Program-made: the position numbers and the translations under genes
The notes under the pieces: generated by a model
Database searches by the model: none
What the model was told of the DNA's origin: nothing
The model's input: the letters and a program-made list of their open reading frames with translations, nothing else
Source of the DNA: Megalobrama amblycephala
Taxonomy: Eukaryota > Chordata > Actinopteri > Cypriniformes > Xenocyprididae
Assembly: GCF_018812025.1 (NCBI RefSeq)
Contig: NC_063049.1
Location: forward strand, 35,779,447 to 35,843,446
Direction: 5' to 3'
DNA: 64,000 nt
Part shown: positions 59,966-64,000 of the stretch, piece by piece
Numbering within the stretch: position 1 is the stretch's first letter
How the letters are laid out: each line of letters starts with the position of its first letter

Positions 59966-60072
59966 TCAGCAGTTCCTATTCTGTAATCAGTTTGATAGTC
60001 AAGGGAGGGCTGAGTTTACTAAGAACAGCCATTCGCTAAAGGGGCGCGGTTTAGTGTACGCACTAGAACATT

Positions 60073-60206
60073 ATTGGCTGTCAGTACTAGGATATTTACA
60101 TATGGTAATCACAGCATTCCGATTGGGCAAAAATGACAATGTGGGCTGTAACTTGCGTCTTCATTTGGTGTATAACCATTTTGGGGGTCACTGAAGAGAA
60201 TATAAG
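60073..60206 (+). promoter_or_regulatory. stat1: Inferred stat1 core promoter elements
   Basis: Inverted CCAAT boxes (ATTGG) at 60073-60077 and 60122-60126 and a TATA-like TATAAG at 60201-60206, in correct order and spacing before a likely 5' UTR exon. Position-based inference. Confidence 0.45.
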
Positions 60207-60229
60207 TCTGAAGCAGAGACAGTTTTGTC

Positions 60230-60299
60230 TACGTGTATCTTGTCTACTTAGCCTGAGAAATACTGCTTTTGTGCCTTGACCTAACTTCCATGTTGAAAG
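60230..60299 (+). other. stat1: Inferred non-coding 5' exon of stat1
   Basis: Starts about 25-30 bp after TATAAG and ends at a donor (TTGAAAG|GTAATT, GT at 60300-60301). The next acceptor is directly before the ATG at 60920. Start is approximate. Confidence 0.45.
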
Positions 60300-60895
60300 G
60301 TAATTTTCTGTTGTGTTATCTAGCGTTTTATCGTTTTATCTGTATAAGGCTGTGGGGAAAACTGATATTGTAAGTCCATGTAAAGCAGTTTGCTCTTTGT
60401 TTGTAATGGAGTGAAACATGAGGAGAAGACATAGATTAGTATGCAATTTTTCATTTAAAAAAATCAGTTAAAAAACGAATGTGTCTGTTAAATATAAATT
60501 TCATATATATATTAATCTCTAATATCATATTTAGTTCTGCCTTAGACAGTTACCCTTTAATCTTACTCATATCGTAAAAGGACAGTCATATATGCATGGA
60601 TGTGAGCATCATTAAACCATTAATTTTCAGTGATTTTAAAGGATATTATTTGTTTATTATTACTTTTTTCAAATTAAAATAACAAATTTTTTTGTATTTT
60701 TATGTTAGACTAATTTATTATTAAATATTAATACAGTTGTGCATTTTCATAACAATTTTATTTTATTAAATTTTATTTTATTATTATTGGCTTGATACCG
60801 AATGTTAACATAACTGCGCATAAAACAAGGCGCTAGGTGACAAACGTCAACACAGACAGGATGCAGTATGTAAACGTTCTTACAGTATGTCATAA

Positions 60896-62415
<1,520 letters not shown>

Positions 62416-63098
62416 GTGAGAACCTCTAGTGGGCGCTGCAGATTACAAGTAATGCAAGCTGGAAACAAAATAATGGGTGTTTCTCAAATGGAAGGCTTCA
62501 TCTTAGTAAGTCTGCATATCTCTGCTGCCACGTCATCAAGCGCCACTGAAGGCCGTCTCAATTTGAAGGATCCTTGGAAGGCTGCCTTCGTTTTGTGTCC
62601 TTCATTCAGCTCATTTTGAAGGATGCATCATTGATCCTTCTTTCGTGTCCTTAAATCACTCACAATCCTTTGTGACCATTCCAATTCCATTCCAATCCGA
62701 TGCTGTAATAGGCCTATCGGTCAAATGCAGGCTGATTTCGCTGTGTATAAAACATACACTTCAAATTCATATATGTAAATATGCACTACATTAATGACAA
62801 GACGATCTAGCTGTTGTGGAGGGGAAAAAAAACTAATAAATCATACCTGCTGTCACAGCTGTAGTTCTCCCCTCCGCCATCTCGGGAATTTGGGTATCAA
62901 AATTATTTCCGAACTTTCCAGTGGTAAACACGACATCTAAGGGGCGTTCATGGGCAATTTTTACCTAGGAAACACATATACTCAATAATTTCGTTAGCAC
63001 GTGAAGGCAGCATTAATAGACCGTCTCATTCTAGTGTTTAGAGTCCCCCTGAAATCAAAATGTAAGTTTTTTTAGCTTTTAGTATGAATATGTTAGCC
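62416..63098. other. stat1 intron 7, 5' part
   Basis: Contains a GGAAGGCTTC / GAAGGATCC-rich stretch at about 62490-62660 that may be a repeat, with no borders found. No exon recognised. Confidence 0.3.
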
Positions 63099-63952
63099 TT
63101 AAAGCTGCAGTCCATAAGTTTTGCCTCTTTGTCGCCATCTCTGTTTGAAACCTGCAATTGCAGTTATTGGTGGAATTATCATCTTTACGTGGGTTGCGTA
63201 TCGGCACGACTCCTCAGCGTGGATGAATCTAATGTGTGCTGTCAATCACCACATCTGTGTGGATATTGTACTTCGGAATAACAGATTTTAGTCTATGACC
63301 AAACTAAGAATTTTCTCCGGAAAATGTCATCTGAACAAGTAAGTAACAAATCTGCCACTTTTGTTTTGACCAAATGAGGGGAAAAAAAAGCATTACAATA
63401 AATTGCGCTGCCAACGGTGATTAAACTGAACGATCGCTCAGCTCGGATCACGTCAAACCATGCAAATTATTATTATTGTTATACTTTGTTCTCAAATTGT
63501 TAATGTTAACAACATCATCATTATCATCATTGCGTGACTGTGTATTTAATGTGTATTAGTGTTACCTGTAGATTTCGATTTCTGTACAGTCTAATCTCTA
63601 ACGTGAATTTGTCACCATACAATCCACCATCAAAATGATAAGTTTAATTATTGCATATATTCTGCTGTGGGAAAAGGCTATAAATGATCCGCCTCAAATG
63701 CCATATAGCCTAGTTAGCTGGTACTCCTTCTTTATATAAACAGACATGACGCAAAGACAAACCACAACATGTTCAAATTTCCTCAGAAAACCCACCAGTA
63801 CCACCTGAATTATAAAACATTATTACAAGCTTACAGTTGTGAACCGGGCTAAGGTAAGGAGATAGTTTTGAACACTGGCTGGTTATGTACTTGCTCAATA
63901 ATTGATTTCGGATCATTTTTAACCCAAAAAAAGTTATGGACAGCAGCTTTAA
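63099..63952. mobile_element. TTAA-flanked element with AGCTGC ends, copy B
   Basis: TTAA at 63099-63102 then AGCTGCAGTCCATAAG; right end GGACAGCAGCT before TTAA at 63949-63952. It is the reverse complement of copy A (for example TAAGCTTGTAATAATG there against CATTATTACAAGCTTA here). Confidence 0.8.
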
Positions 63953-64000
63953 GGTTATGAATAAGCTGGTGTGTTCCAAAACAATGACAAAATTTAGGAG

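Overview
The window is nuclear DNA of a ray-finned fish, most likely a cyprinid (carp, zebrafish or goldfish group). Three things suggest this: intron-rich vertebrate genes with fish-like protein sequences, the gene order slc40a1 - wdr75 - stat4 - stat1 (the block that in human lies on 2q32), and a very dense load of small DNA transposons with TTAA, TA or 8-bp target duplications. The species cannot be named from the sequence.

Layout. 1-4.1 kb: the last three coding exons and 3' UTR of ferroportin (slc40a1, + strand, 5' part outside the window). 5.8-27.4 kb: a complete wdr75 on the - strand, which I could assemble as 21 coding exons with matching phases (833 residues). It converges on slc40a1 and diverges from stat4. 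31.1-53.9 kb: a complete stat4 on the + strand, 23 coding exons, 733 residues. 53.9-60.2 kb: intergenic DNA filled by a broken Tc1-type transposon and TTAA-type elements, ending in the probable stat1 promoter, which holds a consensus interferon response element. 60.9-62.4 kb: the first seven coding exons of stat1 (+ strand); the rest lies beyond the window.

How the genes relate. stat4 and stat1 are the ancient tandem pair of cytokine and interferon transcription factors in the same orientation. wdr75 (ribosome biogenesis) and slc40a1 (iron export) are housekeeping or physiological neighbours, and nothing suggests a shared pathway beyond conserved synteny.

Most introns and gaps over 300 bases are occupied by mobile elements. 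At least fifteen intervals are bounded by TTAA at both ends. Two longer hAT-type elements and one hAT MITE have perfect 8-bp target duplications. One Tc1 element is interrupted by a TTAA element, and one 1.55-kb element is a head-to-head palindrome. No CRISPR array, operon, rRNA or convincing tRNA gene is present. I saw no wholly new system. The most useful leads are the stat1 ISRE, the divergent tyrosine motif of stat4, a duplicated terminal-exon-like repeat in the stat4 introns, and the palindromic transposon.
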